Source: Anisus vortex (taxonomy: Eukaryota > Mollusca > Gastropoda > Planorbidae). Taken from it: a stretch of 64,000 nucleotides of DNA. The stretch lies in the NCBI GenBank assembly GCA_949126835.1, contig OX421506.1, positions 27,479,441 to 27,543,440 of the forward strand. The letters are read 5' to 3'. The notes beneath the pieces were generated by a model. It was given only the letters and a program-made list of their open reading frames with translations. It searched no databases and was not told the DNA's origin. Shown here one piece after another: positions 25,201 to 40,200 of this stretch (position 1 is its first letter; every line of letters begins with the position of its first letter). Made by a program: the position numbers and the translations under genes.

Positions 25201-28200
25201 TGCAGGGCGACAGGGATCCGCCGGTGGCCGGGCTAGAACCCGCGACGTGTCAGTTGGTTTTTGGTTGACAGTCCGGTGAACTAACCGCTGGACCAGCCGG
25301 CTTCACAATCCACATTGTAAAGTTCCGAGAAAGTTATCCTGTCAAGATGGGAGAAAATAACATTGTCAAGATGCAAGTTCTTCTTGTCAAGATGCAAGTT
25401 CTACTTGTCAAGATTAAAGAAATTATCTTGCCAACTTTTTTTTTTCTGATGGCAGGCTCATTAGCATTGAGTGTCTAAAATTCTACCTTTTCAAGGTCAG
25501 ATTCACTTGCTAATGTTTGCACCATCATAGCATTTGTTATTTACCTTTCTTGATGGCAGGCTCACAAGTGAGATAGATCCAACTTAGAGAACTAGGTTGC
25601 ATATGTGAACTCACTTTGTGTTTGACTCCATCATAATAGTATATATAGTATTATTTTCTGATGGCAGGCTCATTAGCATTGAGTGTCTAAAATTCTACCT
25701 TTTTAAGGTCAGATTCACTTGCTAATGTTTGCACCATCATAGCATTTTTATTTCCCTTTCTTGATGGCAGGCTCACAAGTGAGATAGATCCAACTTAGAG
25801 AACTAGGTTGCATATGTGAACTCACTTTGTGTTTGACTCCATCGTAGTAGTATAATATTATTTTCTGATGGCAGGCTCATTAGCATTGAGTGTCTAAAAT
25901 TCTACCTTTTCAAGGTCAGATTCACTTGCTAATGTTTGCACCATCATAGCATTTTTATTTCCCTTTCTTGATGGCAGGCTCACAAGTGAGATAGATCCAA
26001 CTTAGAGAACTAGGTTGCATATGTGAACTCACTTTGTGTTTGACTCCATCATAATAGTATATATAGTATTATTTTCTGATGGCAGGCTCATTAGCATTGA
26101 GTGTCTAAAATTCTACCTTTTTAAGGTCAGATTCACTTGCTAATGTTTGCACCATCATAGCATTTTTATTTCCCTTTCTTGATGACAGGCTCACAAGTGA
26201 GATAGATCCAACTTAGAGAACTAGGTTGCATATGTGAACTCACTTTGTGTTTGACTCCATCGTAGTAGTATAATATTATTTTCTGATGGCAGGCTCATTA
26301 GCATTGAGTGTCTAAAATTCTACCTTTTCAAGGTCAGATTCACTTGCTAATGTTTGCACCATCACAGCATTTGTTATTTACCTTTCTTGATGGCAGGCTC
26401 ACAAGTGAGATAGATCCAACTTAGAGAACTAGGTTGCATATGTGAACTCACTTTGTGTTTGACTCCATCATAGTAGTAGAGTATTGTTTTTGATGGCAGG
26501 CTCACAAGTGAGTGATTTGAAATCCAACTTACAGAACAAAGTTTAAAAAATTCACTTGCTTTGTGTTAGTCTCCATTATAGTTGTAGTTGTATAGTATTC
26601 TTATCTGATGGCAGGCTCATTAGTATAGTTGTCTAAAATTCTACCTTTTCAAGGTCAGATTCACTTGCTAATGTCTGCACCATCATAGGACTTTTTTCCC
26701 ATTTTGGATGGCAGCCTCACAAGTGAGATCCAACTTAGAGAACTAGGTTGGATAGGAGAACTCGCTTTGTGTTTGACTCCATCATAATAGTATAGTATTA
26801 TTTTCTGATGGCAGGCACATTAGTAACAAGTGTCTAAAATTCTACCTTTTCAAGGTCAGATTCACTTGCTAATGTTTGCACCATCATAGCATTTTTATTT
26901 CCCTTTTAGGATGGCAGGCTCACAAGTGAGTGACTAGAAATCCAACTTGGAAAACTAGGCTGGAAATATATACTTGCTTTGTCTTTGACTCCATCATAGT
27001 ATTTTAGTAATCCCCATTAACGAAGGCATCCTCAACTTCGAGTTACTACAAATCCATCTTTTGACGCTAGATCTACATGAAATACAACCTTCAGGGCCCT
27101 CAAACGAGTCCAGAACTGTGCTGCCTGAATAGTCCTCATGAACAAGAAAGAAGTCAACTCATATTCTCTGCTCTGATCTCTGCACTGTCTACCCATTAAC
27201 TACCAGATCTCCTACAAGCTGGCTTCTCTCTGCTGCAAGTGCCTGAATTACTCTGCCCCGGATTACCTTCGCCCCTGTGTCGAACTCTACACCCAATCCC
27301 GTCGACTTTGCTCGGCTTCTGACGCACTGACTCTTCGGATCCCTCGAGTGAAGCTAGTGTCCGCTGGCCAGCGTGCATTCTCCTAGTCGGGCCCTGGAAT
27401 CCCCTCTCACTACAGCTACGCCAGAGCCCTAGCTTCGACACCTGAAGACTTACCTATTCTAGAAGCAGTATTCATCTGTACATGTATACATTATCGTCTG
27501 TTCTTCTTTGTTTGTACTCTGTAACTATTGTCAGCGCATAGAACTGTCATCAACGGGATATGCGCTATATAAGAGTTATTCTTAAAGCGAGACATGCTTT
27601 CATCACCCTGAGACCAGTCTGGAGGTAAATAGCCCTGTCTATCCGAAACAAACTGCGAATCTTCAACACCAACGTAAAGGCAGTGCTTCTCTACGGATCA
27701 GAGACCTGGAGAGTCACCAACACTCTGAGCAATAAGCTTCAAACCTTTGTTAATGGCTGCCTCCGCAACATATTAAAGATTCGGTGGACAGAAAAAGTAA
27801 AGAATACCGACTTGTGGCGACAAACAAATCAGGATCCCCTCGAACAGCAGATCGCCAGGAGAAAGTGGCGGTGGATTGGGCACACCTTACGGAAGCCCCC
27901 TCAAGACATCACGCGACAGGCTCTGCAGTGGAACCCCCAGGGAAAAAGACGGGTTGGTCGCCCGAAGACCACCTGGAGACGCTCCTGCGAGGAGGAAATG
28001 GCAAGCTGCAACCTGTCATGGGGTGAACTAAAAAAGGCTGCCCAGAATCGAGTGCGCTGGAGAGCTGTTGCGGAGGCCCTATGTTCCACAAGGAACCAAA
28101 GGAATTAAAGCAAGCAAGCGACCTTTTCCAAAACAGAGATCACAATAAATTACTACAAACACGACGCAAAGAAGTGGACATTCAACTGTAAGCCACGCTC

Positions 28201-31200
28201 AGGAAACAGACAAAGCAAAATCCAATAATGACTACTGAATTCATATTAGAAAAGCGAAATGGTGCCAAAGATAACCTCGAAAAAAAAATCTCATAGAAAA
28301 GAATCGCAATTGCATAAAGTAACAAAACATCTAGGTCCAGCCGCCAGAAAAAAAAACTCTTACAGCTGTAAAAGGAATTGTAGACATCTGCCCTGGAAAG
28401 AAGTAATTATCATGCCAATCCTTAAAAAAAAAAGAAAATATTCCCAACAGAAAGACAATTACAGACCAATCAGATTCTTGAGGAGCATGGGGATGACACT
28501 GGATAGGGATTTTGTGTGTGTGTGTGTGGGGGGGGGGGTTCGTGCAATGGGTGAGAAATAGGGGGTGTTCACAAGTTTCTGTGGTCACGGCGTACTAGGA
28601 CATTATGTGGCCAAGCCGCCGTTTTATTATGCCCAATTTAATGTCTTTATTTTTGTATTGTTTTGTTTAAAACATAAATATAAATATATAAATATAAATA
28701 TACAAATATAAATATATAAATATAAATATATAAATATAAAACATAAATATATCTTTTCGTAATATATTTTATATGCTTAACTAAATGTCCGGCGCCCATC
28801 AAAACTAATATTTTTTATTGTTTTGTTTAAAACATAAATATTTTTTCGTGATATATATTTTATATGCTTAACTAAATGTCCGGCGCCCATCAAAACTAAT
28901 ATTTTTTATTGTTTTGTTTAAAACATAAATATCTTTTCGTGATATATATTTTATATGCTTAACTAAATGTCCGGTGCCCATCAAAACTAATATTTTTTAT
29001 TGTTTTGTTTAAAACAAAAACATAACTTTTCTTAAATAAAATTTTATATCCTTGGTCCAGGGGCAAGTCCGGGACTTTCTTGTTTAAGCCGCCCCTTAAG
29101 TTGAGACTTCAGCTTAGTGTCCCACTTAGGAATGTAAAACTAACTATGCTTTGTGTTGGCTCGGTGCGCAAATCAAAGTGATCAAACATGCATTATTTTC
29201 ACTTTTATGGGACACGGACGCCGAGCGACAGCGCGTTCGACTGGCGTACCGAATGTCCTGGGTTCGAATCATGGGTTTAAATTCTGGTAAAGGCTAGAAT
29301 TTGTTTCCCTGGTCTGGAGGGTGTCCCTGAGTGGCCAAGCTCTGATGGCTATCTGACCTTAGCTGGGGTAAAGTAAATGCAGCTGTGCACTAAGCTGGCC
29401 ACACAATCACCAAGTATGCCGTGGCCTCAGAAACTGGTGAACGCTGCTTCGTCGGCCCTATGATCAAGTTGGTCCGATGGGTACTTTACTTATGTTCAGT
29501 TTAGGGCAACTTTAGGGTGTCAATGTCTTTTCACTTGCTATTCAAGTAGTCACAGGAGTTATAAGAAGCTAAATAACAGTCATTTTTGTCTTTATCCCCA
29601 GTTTCAAGAAGTCACAGTATTCAAGAACTTTATTCCAATTTCGACTTTTGGTATATTTCTTTCCAGCCCTTGGCAGGTGTCTATAGTAAGTATAGGTTTT
29701 ATTGATTAATGTATATTAGTACAGTTTTGTTTGACCGCTGGCTGAAGTATGCATTATTTCATAGGCCAATGATATGCCTGTCTTCTCTGTGTAGGGTCTG
29801 GTCCATTGGAAACAAACCCACTCAAAGCCACTAAATGAAGTATTTAATGTTAACCCTTCCCGTACCGACCTACTTCTATCTATGCTGCCTTCAGTTCCGC
29901 TATATACGCACCCGGGACTGTAAGGGTTAAATAAAATATAGTGCAAAAGTTTCAAGTAGAATCCCTTTGTACAAAACTTTAAATTTTAAATTTTCTGTGG
30001 CACACTTTCATTGGCCCCTGATTGCAGTAGGTATATTTTAACTGTCCAGAAATTGCAAATACGTACCTATTGTTATTTGTGCATAGCATGTTAACCCTTC
30101 CCGTACCGACCTACTTCTATCTATGCTGCCTTCAGGTCAACTATATACGCGCCCGGGACTGTAAGGGTTAAAATAGTTTTCATATAGCACTTCGAATTGT
30201 CCTGATAATTCATTGAGATATGTTTATTTATTTTTAAAATTTAGGCGTTGAGATTATTTTTGTTCAATAGGGCGTTTGCAATCACGTGACAAAAAGCACG
30301 TGATTTTTGTTTACTTTGTGTAGTGGTGTACAAGTACAATGGCGCTGTATTAATAACGTTTCATATAGGCTCGAGCTTTTTTTAAATGATGTTTTGTGTT
30401 TTAAGTCTTATTAAGATTTAAGCTGTATTATGTCTGTTAAATAAAATAGGCGATTTTATTATTATCATAGACATAGATCATAGACGATGTGAGCCTATTA
30501 GTGACTTGACTAGATAGCCTATTCACCAACACTATCAGACTATCACTTGACATCGTAGCCTAGCCTACGAAACATTAAAAGTGTAGGCCTATAAGGTGAA
30601 ATTAAAAGTGTAAATAGGTCTAGCCGGCCCTAGCCTAATCACATTAATCAATTAATGTACAGTACTACTATTTACCTCCTTATTTTTGAGTAGGATAGCC
30701 AATATTCAGATGTGAATTTTGCATGATAAAGAACAACTTCACTTTCACCACGTTACATTTGTACCTCAAGTGGCTTCTTATATTTACACAAATACGTCAC
30801 TAAAAACCTAAGCCACGCCTACTGAGAACGCTCTATCGTATACAGTGAACCCTCGCTGCTTTGCGGTTCGACATTCGTGGATTCACGACTTCGTAGGTTT
30901 TTTTCAATATATTATATGAGAAAATATATTGCGGACTTTCCGGAAATTTAAAAAATAGTCGCGATATATGAAGACCCAAAATGTTTCGTTAATTCCACAA
31001 AATGTTTCGATAATTCCACAAAATGTTTAGTTAATTCCACAAAATGTTACGTTAATTCCATTAAAACATTAGTAAAATTATTATTTCCTAGTTTACGAAC
31101 AACAAAACGTAAATGGGGGTTTTTAAAAGTCCGAATACACGTTAAATAAATACTGTAAATATGGTGTCCCTACTTCGCGGTGTTCTCCCAGTCTCTACAA

Positions 31201-34200
31201 CTTTCTAGTGCATATGCTCTTTTGCATTCTGAAAACTTCGGGGAAAATCCATTCTTGCACTTTTTCGCACCAAAATCTATGTAAGCATAGAGGTGTTGTA
31301 GTTGGGTTATTACTGTTTTGCATAGCGATAAAGGGGCTTTTTTTATTTACAAGTGAAGTTGAATGTTAGGCCTATTATTGTACATAAGTTCAAGGATAAA
31401 ATTCTTCTTTAAACTTTCAAGGAGTGGCTTGAGTGTATTATTTCATAGGGAACCAGACCCTACACACCACCACATCTACGCGCCCTGGGTCAGCTGCGTC
31501 CTCAACTTAATAAGAGAACAGCTAATGCCGTAGCAGTCTCTCTAATTAAATCACGACTGGATTATTGTAATAGCTGTCTGTGGGGTCTGCCCCAGAACCA
31601 GCTCCAAAGACTCCAGAAAGTACAGAACACTGCGGCACGCATTGTATCAGGGATTAAGAAGTCGGACCACATAACCCCAGTTCTTAGAGATCTCCACTGG
31701 CTCCCTGTGACCAAGCGCATTGACCATAAAATTCTGTCACTTGCCTATAGCTGTATGGAAGGCACTGCCCCTCACTATCTTCAAGAACTTGTTCCCAAGC
31801 ATGTGTCCACTAAGGGGCTGCGCTCTTCATCACAGTCACTACTCAAAGTACCCAGTGTGGACGGTCATAAAAAGAAGTCATTTGGTGTACGCTCTTTCGA
31901 GTCAGCAGCGCCTTATTTATGGAATAAATTGCCTCAGACATTGAGGGATTCCAGAAAAAAAGAGTCATTCAAGAGAAGTTTAAAGACCTTCCTCTTCAAC
32001 TAGACGTATAGTTTTTTGTTTTTAGCACATCCACAACTGAGACGTGGAACCAGAGCGCACTGAGCATGCTAACATAGCATGGATAGGCGCGCTATATAAA
32101 TCATCATCATCATCATCATCATACACATAACGAATGAATATTCCCAATTGACAAGAGTAACACCATTAGTCAAATCACTAAATCTAGAAACATTAGTGGA
32201 CAAAAAGGCAAAGAGTAAAGTAGTAATAATACATAAGGCATTAAAATCTAATTTAGAAATACAACCCAATAACAACCAGTTTCAAAGCTCAGATAAACAT
32301 AAAGACAGAACACTTTCCTTGTCCCTTATGCGAGAACAAATGCATATATAAGTACTATTTCTTCCCTAGTGACATTCGGGCATGGAATGGGTTGCCTGAA
32401 CAAACCAGGAAAACCAGTAACTTAAAACATTAATAAAAATGCAAGACTAGACTCGGGCCACGGATGAGCGTAGGACGGAATAATCTTCTTTATAGAAGGA
32501 TCGTCCGTAATGTATAAGATAAGACAGAAGACCAGGGGATATATCAGTTTACATTAAATTTTGTCTAATAGCAATAGTCCATACTTTAATTGTTCGTTTA
32601 TAGAACTAAGTATATTTTAATTGGCCGCTAATAGCAATAATTATTATTTAATTGGCCCTGTTTGCAATAGGTTTTTTGTTAATTGTCTACTAATTGCAAT
32701 AGGTATATTTCCACTGTCAACGAATTGGTATATGCATACTTTAATTGGCCTCTTTATATACTATATGAATATATACTATATATATGTATATATATATGTA
32801 CTATATGTATATTTTAATGGGCTACTGTTTACAACAGAGAGGCTTAGGGCTGGAGGGTGAGGGAGTATTTAGTCTTTTTTTTCGCCCATTAATGTTTACG
32901 CCACTTTTGAGTTAGATTCTAATACATAATGAATCACTTTCAGATGAACCAGACGATAGGCAACCTCTATGAACACATAGACTATAATCAGTATTTTCAT
33001 TGTGAGATCAATGATCTGAAAACTGGGACAAGTCTGGAATCTGAGCACGTATTTCTTCGCCTCACGGGTAAGCAAGTTTTTTGATGCATTAAAAAAAAAC
33101 TAAACTTTTTGTTAATAAAAAACTTTAGGTTTAATCCATAATCACATTTTAATAATCATAATTTTCTGAAAGCTTAGTGGTACAATTTTAGGATTCCCTA
33201 TGACATGGAAAAAATGAGAGATGACAACTGCAAACATGATAATAACGTATTAATGCAGCGCTGCCAACATGTCAGATCTGAAAGATTTGGAAGTGGGGGT
33301 GGGGAGCATGCTGTAATGTACAATCCCAGTGGGACTGCTCAGAGCATGCTGGTATATTGGGGTAGAACACGCGATTTTCTTTTGTCGCACCATGGGATTT
33401 CATGCCTAAAGAAAACTCAGTTTTGTTTTAGTATTTTCCCAACTAACCGTCAGATGCCCCAAACTAAACACGATCGCCAAAGGCGTAACTAAAAGGGATG
33501 GAGGGATAACAGAGGTGCATACGTCCTAGGGCGTCATATTAAAGGGGCTACAAAAGAGGCTTACTGCGTTTAATTTAGAAAAAAAAAGTGATTTGAAGGG
33601 CGCAAAATATCTTATAGCTATGCCTCTGATAATAGCTTTAACTAAAATTATATTTTTCTTCATCCTGTTTTTCAGATTACGAGATTTATTCAGTTCACGT
33701 TGGTCTTCTGGCCACCAGTACTCTAACGGAGAAACTGGCCCAGGTTCTCTTCAACGCATCCATTTTAAACCAGTGGAACTCTAGCCAGTTCAGTAGACTT
33801 TCACTGCCTGCGTACCCGTCCTTTGAGTCCCCTCTGAGCCCCAGCCTGTTCGATGGACCTCCAGTAAGACTGATGTTGAACCCAGAGGCCTCCCAGTCGC
33901 CACCCAATGAGACCACAACTACCACCACCACAACCACCACCACACCCGATGCCGTCACGCCGTTGGTGACCATGGCCTTGACTGCCGAGGGTAACTTCTC
34001 GCTTCCACGATTAAGTTTTGCCAGCAATGATCCAGTCGGCATAGACTCAGTGGTATCAGGATCCGACTTAGTTTTCCTCGACTCGGCATTGAAGAAGTTG
34101 AGTTTCTTGATGCAGGAGAGGAGATTCGCAATCAAACCTTTACTATATCAGTAAGTTTATTCACAGGCACCTTACTATATAAGTAAGTTTATTCACAGGC

Positions 34201-37200
34201 ACCTTACTATATAAGTAAGTTTATTCACAGACACCTTAGGCCTACTATATAAGTAAGTTTATTCACAGACACCTTACTATATAAGTAAGTTTATTCAAGG
34301 ACACCTTACTATATAAGTAAGTTTATTCACAGACACCTTACTATATAAGTAAGTTTATTCACAGACACCTTACTATATTAGTAAGTTTATTCACAGACAC
34401 CTTACTATATAAGTAAGTTTATTCACAGACACCTTACTATATAAGTACGTTTATTCACAGACACCTTTTCCCACACCTTTCTTTCTTTCGTAATCTGGTT
34501 ATTAAATCTTTTTATTTAACTTCGGAGGGGGAGGGGTTCGTGGTATATGTTTCATCCATCGCCTGGCAAGCTCTTAGTCAATGGGATCTTGAAACAAATC
34601 GCTTAAAACATGAACATTAAATTGAGTCCGTTCAGTAACTCTGAAAGAGTAGCATGAACATTAAATTGAGTCCGTTCAGTAACTCTGAAGGAGCAGCATG
34701 AACATTAAATTGAGTCCGTTCAGTAACTCTGAAAGGGCAGCATGACCATTAAATTGAGTCCGTTCAGTAACTCTGAAAGGGCAGCATGACCATTAAATTG
34801 AGTCCGTTCAGTAACTCTGAAATAGTAAAAAAAAATTATATCCTCAACGCTTAACATCAGGACCGGATCAAGTCGGTCAGAGGCCCTAGAAGCACTTAAA
34901 AGATTATGGTATCCCCTTTCTCTTTTCATACGTAATGTAAAATTCTGTTAAAACAAATACATAAATTGGATATGAAATATTGGTACACGTTTTATGTAAC
35001 AATTACCACGATATGCTCACATAGTCAGAAGTTTACGTACAATTAAAGTCCAAACGTTTATTTAATACGTGACACTATGTGCAAGTTTGTGTCTCTGTGT
35101 CTATTATTACAACATATTAATATGAGTTATAGGCTTTAGTGAATTATTGCTATGGAATGTTTCTTTGGTTCGTCCGTTTCATTGATGTCCCAAGCAAGGG
35201 CTTATTTTGTTTAATAATCAAGCCTTGTTTATGATGCTTGGACTAAAGCGAAAGTGGTATTTTTTAGCACGATTCATTTCATAACATCACAATTTATATA
35301 AAAATCATAGCCAGCAATATCAATACATTTTCGTTTTGTTAATTAAAAGTTCTTTTTTTTTTAACCTTTTTTTGATAGAAAAGATGAGCAGAAACTTGTG
35401 ACGTATTTCTACAAGACATTTGATAGCAACTACAATATATCTAACATGACAGAACCGTTGCTGATGAATATATCGAACGAGATAAAGGCGGCTTTTAAGC
35501 GGGTAAGGTGTTGCATCAATGAAGGGGTTTAGCCTGTTAAAATACGTTAGAATACAACAACAACAACAAGGGTTACGTTAAAAGCATAATTATATTTAAT
35601 ATTTTTTTTTATAATGCCTTTCATTATTTCTAAATGTAGTCTGGACTGCTACAGTTCGATGCTAATTCAGTTGAGGTGTTTAGCATTGATTGGTGCTGGC
35701 CTATTCAAATTAACGACAAGGTGACCAATCAGAACTACGAATTGCCCAAGTCTGCTGCAGGTTTTGTATGGAGAAGTCCACAGCTGTGTGCTCAAGGTAA
35801 AATCTGTTAAATTAGCTTCTTCTTTTTCCTCAAACCAGGCTGCATAGTTTTTTAGCGCTTCTGTCTCTTGCAGTCAATGCCGAACGATGTCTTGTTGGAT
35901 GGTCTGTGTTGTTTTAAAGTGTGTTTGGTCGTGGTATGTTTAAGGGGCGATGGTGCATGTCTGAGATTAGTTATTTTTCGGACATTCCAGTTGGAAACGT
36001 TACATTGTTTCATTTAGGAAGGGGCATATGACTGCAATAATTTGAATGGGTTTATTTTCTTTTTGGTCTGAGCTTACAACTACAGTTGTGTTCTTAATAA
36101 ACAAAACTGATGCATTGTTATTTTGCGGGAGAGTGTGGGTGAGCACTAACTGGTGTCCGAAAAAAAGACCAGTTGAAAGAATCCCAAAATGCAATCAAAT
36201 AAAACTTGTCTAAAACAAATATAAATCCACAATTGTTTTTGTCATATATATTGTTACAAAATGATTAGTTTTTGGCATTAATATGGTTGAATTTCTAAGA
36301 TTCCGGCATCACACATAAAATATTCTTATCTTATATGTTACAGACTCTCCTTAAACGCAAAATGATTACGTCTAATGCTTATCATCTTATGAATTTAGCC
36401 TACAGACGTTCTTGTTAGATAGAAAATTATTAGATCTACGTCCCATGCCTAAAACTCCTGCAGGGCGGCAGGAATTGGATGGCGGTAGGACTAGACCGGG
36501 GGTTCATCATGTTGATCGTCCGATGTGCTAAGCACACAACGGATCAGAATATCTCTCTCTATAACCATGGTTTGGTTGGTACCTTGTGTTTTGTTTAGAG
36601 ATTTAAAAAATTAATAAAAACTTGTCGCTTTTCTTTTTATTTGCATTTCATGAACCCGTTTTATGATTACATTGTTGTGTGTTACGTTGTTAATACTTCT
36701 TTTGGATTTTTGTTTTTGTTTCATTTCTTACAGATGCGAAACCTCTTGCTACAGCTAAATGCGAAGGGGATAAAATTGTTGGTTTGTCCTGGGGAAAGTT
36801 TCAAATCAATCCGCTTTGCAACTATTCATCCTCATCTGGCCCAAAGTCAAATTTCACTATTTCTCTTCAGATTCTATCACAGGTAATATATATTTCTTCT
36901 GTCATTTATTTGAGTGTAAAGAAAAATGTGTATCAAGTTCTTTTCAATTTTACAGTTTTGAGCAAACGAGACTATCTTATCACATGATTTGACGAGAGAT
37001 CTTACGAATTTCTATTTTTAATGAATTCCTTATACATTTACCGTAGTAGATTTTGCTTATCATCATCATCATCAATCCATTGACCGTTGTGGTCTTTTGG
37101 GGGGAGCGAACGGTCATCTCAGTAGTCACCTTTCTCCACTTTTGCCTATCTTGAGAGGTTGTCAATAGCAGTCAACTGCAGCCCTAGAACTGTCCAATAT

Positions 37201-40200
37201 TTTATGTTGTCGAACCAGCATCTCCAATCGCTTATCAACAATTTGTAAAAACTTTCACAGACTTTTTGAGCAGTAGAAGTTTCTCGCACTTCTCTCTTTT
37301 TCATTATTTAAGACATGACTTTCTTGTTTTGAAAATGATGTACTGCTCTTTCTTTTCCACTGTGGTCTTCAGGCGACCCATTGCATTAACCGAATACCAC
37401 TCGGGAAGACATATAATAAAATATAAATAAGGAACTAAATTTATAAAAAGAAATGTGTCTTTAGCTAGCCGTCTTTCTGATGTCAAGCGAGACAGTAATA
37501 ATATAAAATTGTATGTATATTACAATTTTGCTTTTATTTTTTCATCCTCTCTAACTAAAAGGTTTCAAAATTGAGTAATTTTATTTTATGACGCTTGTTA
37601 TTAACAATTGGATATGTAACATTGTTTATATAATGTTGCTAAAGTGCAACACAAAAACAAATAATAAAATCATGGGTTGACATTATTTATCTGTTCACAT
37701 ATTTATGAATAATTACTTATAGTTCTTGTAATTTATTTTTAAAACAAGGCCAACATATCAAGTGACAATGTCGAAAACATTCTTAATTCAACTAATGACA
37801 TCATAGAAAAGATTCCCCAGAAGATAATTAATGCAGAAGATGTGGCTTACATAGCAGATATTCTTCAGAAAAGTACCAATGTCACCGACCTGTCACCTAC
37901 AGTTGTGCAAAAATTTCTGGACTGTGCCTCAGCAGTCAACAATTTCCCACTTTCCGTTTTGAAAGAATCACAGAAAATTGCCAATGCCACCAACAGGTGG
38001 GTTAATAGAACTTAATGAGAATAATATATGGATCTAATTTGTCCTAATTTGAAATGAATGTATTGTTTTAAGATATCTTAGTGAAGCTAAATGGAAATAA
38101 TATGTATAGAGATAATATTTGTCTTAATTTTAGAAAACATGTAACTTATGTCATGTTGTATTGTATATATTAATTATTGAAAGGATAAAATGTGTATCTA
38201 CTTTAAGAGAATATCAGGGCTAAATCAGTAGACAGTATAGGCCTACTATTTAATGTTACGGAACTGATAATGTGGAAATTGACCTATTACTAATTTTTGT
38301 TTAATTTTTACAGGATTTTAAAAGCCGTTGATCAACTGGGTAATGTAATTGAATCTTCGCCACATCCTGGCACCAGCTTTCAGCGTCTGATATCTGGCGG
38401 GCTGGCCATGGAAGTTTGGGACATATCTCAGAACTATGACAATGTACCCATAATTGGATTAAAGGTGTGTTCCTTTAAGAGGTCCTGTGGTTAGTTCACC
38501 GGACTGTCAACCGACACGTCACGGGTGCATTACCTGCCTCCGACCGATCCCTACCGCCCTGCAGGAGTTTTGGGCCTAGTGGGTGTAATAAACTTAAAAG
38601 ACATAAAAGACAAATTTTAATATATTTAATGTAATATATATGTATAATAAAAATTTTACATGGAAGAACATAGTTAAAGAACAAAATTAAATGTATTCAT
38701 TCAAGTCCTTATTAAATTGCAAGATCGTTGATAATGAGTTAACCAGTTGTTGTTGATGATGATTTGTTTCTCTATGAAGACTATTATAACTGTTATAACA
38801 TTATAACTGTCGGTTATTTTCAGCTGTTGTCTGATGGCTCAACTGAGATGCTCACAACGAAAAACCTGATTTCATTATTCGATGAAAAAAGTATCGGCTA
38901 TCGAGAGCTGGTCGTGGCTATTATTTTACCCCGAAACTTGATTGAGGTGAGAAACACGTTTTACATTAAATGTTTTCATCGTGTCGATGGAATACCGTTG
39001 AGTTCTCAACTTAAAAATCCTGCCCTTTAAACACAGAAGTAAAAGCGCAATTTTTTAAAAGGAACTTTTGAATTGAAACAAAGTCTTTGGGGCTTGTGTT
39101 CTTAATAAATAATAACATAAAATCTCAGCTTGCTTATGATTTCGTAATAACAATTTCTACTTTTATTTTACTTCTTAAAAAAGAACGCCAATATCTAGAT
39201 CTATGCTGAGTTTAAACAACATTAATTATATCCAGTTTTAAGTCTATAATGCAACATCGATGAATCATCTCCACATTAATTATATCCAGTTTTTTAAGTC
39301 TATAATGCAAACATCGATGAATCATCTCCACAAGCCACAAGCAATCAGCAATTGACAAATAAAGATATCTGTAATAAGTAGATTATACAGCTCTATTTAG
39401 GTTCAAGGTTCTAATATAAATTGGGAGCCACTATATGGATTTACAGTGTTTGTATATCAAAGAAATAAGCAGCCTCGACCATATTATTATATTGGGTAGA
39501 AATGGGGATGAGAAATAGCAGCTTACAGATGAATAGCAGTTCTAGTTTAGTATTGTCTGCTTCACTGGCTCCTACTACTGACAATAGTCCAGGTGTGACA
39601 ACCTTTTGATAATAGTGTGCCACAGTGGAATTTCTAAAAATAATTCAGCGTGCCAATAGCCTAAAAGTCATCCTCCTTTGCCACTCACTTTCTTTATATC
39701 TTATCTCTGTAATATATAAGATAAGATATAAATGAATAAACCTTTAATCTCAAAATATTACACGACTAAAACTGATATTTCAATTCTACAGCAATTAAAG
39801 TTTAATATAAAGTAGGTGGATGAAGTAAAAGAATTTCGACATAAATTCTATGACATTTTGGGGGGGGGGGGGAATGATTAAACGATCTTTTAAAATTCTT
39901 TGTATTTCCAGTCCTATATAACAGTTAACTCCACTGTTAGGTTGGCGATGAATGTGAATAATGATACAACATTGCACGTGGCAAGTGTAGTGGATCAAAA
40001 TACCAACAAAAGTCTCAACAGTAAAGTTATTGCCGCAAAAGTAAGTGTAAAGTCAAAGTCTCAACAGTAAAAATATTGCCGCAAAAGTAAGTGTAAAGTC
40101 AAAGTCTCAACAGTAAAGTTATTGCCGCAAAAGTAAGTGTAAAGTCAAAGTCTCAACAGTAAAGTTATTGCCGCAAAAGTAAGTGTTAAGCCAAAGTCTC

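Noticed and set aside
25447..27000. Regular repeats that might suggest a CRISPR array
   Set aside because: Units are about 105 bp with no unique spacers, the DNA is eukaryotic, and monomers alternate as a satellite.
33205..33492. 95-codon frame in receptor intron 11
   Set aside because: No recognised domain, and the correct receptor splice sites lie on both sides of it.
33695..34135. 146-codon open frame on the - strand with a Val run
   Set aside because: Mirror of the Thr-codon run in receptor exon 12.
34142..34467. Short regular repeats that might suggest a CRISPR array
   Set aside because: Units abut without spacers and arise from an exon end and its splice donor.
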